A DNA stretch of 7,615 nt from Treponema sp. (GTDB lineage: Bacteria > Spirochaetota > Spirochaetia > Treponematales > Breznakiellaceae). The stretch covers positions 1 to 7,615 of the forward strand of contig JAITQR010000197.1 of the NCBI GenBank assembly GCA_031288815.1. Reading direction: 5' to 3'. Positions 6,703 to 7,615 of the stretch are shown here, piece after piece. The position numbers and the translations under genes were made by a program. Within the stretch, counting starts at the first letter, position 1; each line of letters opens with the position of its first letter. Below the pieces are notes generated by a model. It was not told the origin of the DNA. It was given only the letters and a program-made list of their open reading frames with translations, and did no database searches.

Positions 6703-6738
6703 TTGTCCGGAAACCCCGGTTCCCGGACAACAGACGCT
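6703..6738 (+). repeat. Palindromic intergenic repeat, copy 2
   Basis: This copy lies 20 bases after the dehydratase stop. The stem is 14 base pairs (6702-6715 with 6718-6731), carrying one A-C mismatch at 6711/6722 because of a T-to-C change relative to copy 1. The spacing to copy 1 is exactly 1280 bases and the orientation is the same. No T-run follows. Confidence 0.75.
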
Positions 6739-6752
6739 TAGAAACGCTTTCG

Positions 6753-6787
6753 CCGGCCGGGGCACGCCATGCGGACGGCCCGGCCGG
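6753..6787 (+). terminator. Strong GC hairpin downstream of the dehydratase gene
   Basis: CCGGCCGGG (6753-6761) pairs perfectly with CCCGGCCGG (6779-6787). AATTAAG follows rather than a T-run, so it may mark the transcript end or block 3' decay but is not a classic intrinsic terminator. Just beyond, AAGCGCCGG is directly repeated at 6792-6800 and 6806-6814. Confidence 0.35.
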
Positions 6788-6999
6788 AATTAAGCGCCGG
6801 CGGAGAAGCGCCGGGGCGGGGGATGTCTCCGCGGCAGACGGCGCCTGTTTCTGTTAAACACGCACCGTTCCCTAAAATTTTCGGGCTTAAACGGGAAGCG
6901 CAGTAATTCTGCCCATATCCGGCGGCTGTACCAAATTACAAAAAATCAAAATATCAGCGGATCTGTAAGCGCGTAATCCTGTTTCCCCTAATCCTTACA

Positions 7000-7034
7000 A
7001 TTTTAGTAAAATACAAAAAATGAAAGCGTTTTAC
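7000..7034. promoter_or_regulatory. Candidate operators upstream of the rnfC promoter, one cre-like
   Basis: ATGAAAGCGTTTTAC at 7020-7034 matches the catabolite-response (cre) pattern recognised by LacI-family proteins except for one conserved C near the 3' end. A perfect short palindrome, ATTTTA-G-TAAAAT, lies at 7000-7012. Another loose cre-like match, with a GAAACGCTTTC core, occurs at about 6741-6751. These positions could control rnfC, but the evidence is only pattern similarity. Confidence 0.3.
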
Positions 7035-7047
7035 GCCGGTTTATCCC

Positions 7048-7076
7048 TTGACCAAGCGGGGGATCTCCCGTAAGAT
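7048..7076 (+). promoter_or_regulatory. Sigma-70-type promoter for rnfC
   Basis: TTGACC (7048-7053) and TAAGAT (7071-7076) are separated by exactly 17 bases and lie about 90 bases before the rnfC start. The spacer holds an imperfect palindrome, CGGGGGATCTCCCG at 7057-7070, which could bind a repressor or activator. Confidence 0.6.
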
Positions 7077-7109
7077 TTTTTTACCTCTTGTTTTTTTATA
7101 GATGAGGCA

Positions 7110-7165
7110 GTTCCAAAACAACCAAATCTTGGAACCAGCTCAGGTTGCCATAAGGAGAAGCCTTA
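7110..7165 (+). promoter_or_regulatory. Hairpins in the rnfC 5' leader, including one over the Shine-Dalgarno sequence
   Basis: GTTCCAA (7110-7116) pairs perfectly with TTGGAAC (7129-7135). A competing pairing, CAACC (7119-7123) with GGTTG (7143-7147), overlaps the loop. The ribosome-binding AAGGAG (7152-7157) sits partly inside TAAGG-AGAAG-CCTTA (7151-7165). The stems are short and regulation is an inference. Confidence 0.35.
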
Positions 7166-7166
7166 A

Positions 7167-7615
7167 ATGGCGAACACGTTCAAACGGGGTTTGAAGCTCC
7201 CCACCCGGAAGCACGCCACCGAGGGGATGCCCGTGGAGTTGACTCCGGCTCCCCGCCAGGTGGTTATACCGGTCAACCAGCACTTCGGGGCCCCCAACAA
7301 GTGCCTGGTCAATGTGGGGGAAAAGGTCAGGCGGGGCCAGAAGATCGCCGAGGGGGCGAGTCCCGGCCCCATGACCGTGCCGGTTCACGCCTCGATTTCC
7401 GGGGTGGTAAAGAAAATCGAACCCAGAACCCAGTCCAACAACACCGAGGGCCTCTGCGTGGTTATCGAGGCGGAACCGGGGGACCCCAGCGCGGACAGTC
7501 TGGAAACCGAGTACATGCCGCCCCTGGACCCCTTTACATGCTCCAGGGAAGACGCCCTGGCCCGGATTCGGGAGGCGGGGATCCTGGGCATGGGGGGGGC
7601 CGGTTTTCCCTCCCA
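7167..7615 (+). CDS. rnfC: Rnf electron transport complex subunit C, N-terminal part (3' end outside the window)
   Basis: The first 149 residues of RnfC, the peripheral subunit of the membrane-bound ferredoxin:NAD+ oxidoreductase, which couples electron transfer to Na+ or H+ pumping. RnfC carries the NADH/FMN site and, further on, iron-sulfur clusters outside this window. Visible features are the N-terminal TFKRGLKLPTRKHAT (4-18), a barrel-sandwich (biotinyl-like) region, GEKVRRGQKIAEG (51-63) through VPVHASISGVVKKIE (71-85), and the glycine-rich nucleotide-binding AGILGMGGAGFP (137-148). The ATG is supported by AAGGAG nine bases upstream. A promoter and about 480 non-coding bases separate it from the dehydratase gene, so it is an independent unit, usually the first gene of rnfCDGEAB. 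The reading frame is open to the window end. Confidence 0.93.
   Translation, partial: MANTFKRGLKLPTRKHATEGMPVELTPAPRQVVIPVNQHFGAPNKCLVNVGEKVRRGQKIAEGASPGPMTVPVHASISGVVKKIEPRTQSNNTEGLCVVIEAEPGDPSADSLETEYMPPLDPFTCSREDALARIREAGILGMGGAGFPS

Larger units (their letters stand above)
6690..6861. repeat. 12-base inverted repeat pair bounding 172 bases (possible small mobile element)
   Basis: GTGTTTAACAGA at 6690-6701 is the exact reverse complement of TCTGTTAAACAC at 6850-6861. Between them lie the second palindromic repeat and a GC-rich hairpin, with no open frame. I see no convincing target-site duplication at the outer edges. It could be a miniature inverted-repeat element, a long-range RNA stem, or chance. 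Confidence 0.35.

Noticed and set aside
1..7615. CRISPR arrays, tRNA or rRNA genes, insertion-sequence transposases
   Set aside because: No regularly spaced repeats, cloverleaf-like segments, ribosomal RNA sequence or transposase motifs were seen on either strand.

Overview
This window looks like a moderately GC-rich bacterial chromosome, mostly carbohydrate-uptake genes. The gene content (binding-protein sugar importer, RspA/ManD-like sugar-acid dehydratase, Rnf complex), the mix of ATG and TTG starts and the protein sequences fit an anaerobic spirochete of the Treponema type, perhaps a gut symbiont. That assignment is from memory of such genomes, not from a search.

Layout. (1) Positions 1-1301, minus strand, hold two damaged genes. 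One is a family 2 glycosyltransferase interrupted by a single in-frame TAG. The other is an AlbA/Schlafen-type ATP-binding regulator whose N- and C-terminal ends are joined out of frame with the middle missing. (2) Positions 1302 to about 1860 show no convincing gene. (3) An AT-rich promoter-like stretch near 1862-1930 is followed by an unusually long leader of about 340 bases, rich in inverted repeats. (4) Positions 2269-5420, plus strand, encode a three-gene ABC sugar importer: periplasmic binding protein, then two permeases overlapping by ATGA. A strong hairpin separates the binding protein from the permeases. No ATPase gene is present. (5) Positions 5484-6683 encode an enolase-superfamily dehydratase of the ManD/RspA group, flanked by two near-identical palindromic repeats exactly 1280 bases apart. 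(6) Positions 6684-7166 are non-coding, with GC-rich hairpins, a 12-base inverted repeat pair spanning 172 bases, and a good sigma-70-type promoter. (7) From 7167 the rnfC gene begins and runs off the window.

How it fits together. The importer and dehydratase look like one catabolic unit that brings in a sugar acid or a sugar-acid-containing saccharide and dehydrates an aldonate (D-mannonate or D-gluconate) to 2-keto-3-deoxygluconate. The ATPase is presumably a shared one encoded elsewhere. rnfC has its own promoter and is probably the first gene of a separate Rnf (ferredoxin:NAD+ oxidoreductase) operon.

I did not find a clear new multi-gene system. The observations most worth a second look are the structured importer leader, the palindromic repeats flanking the dehydratase gene, the possible small inverted-repeat element at 6690-6861, and the lone amber codon in the glycosyltransferase.
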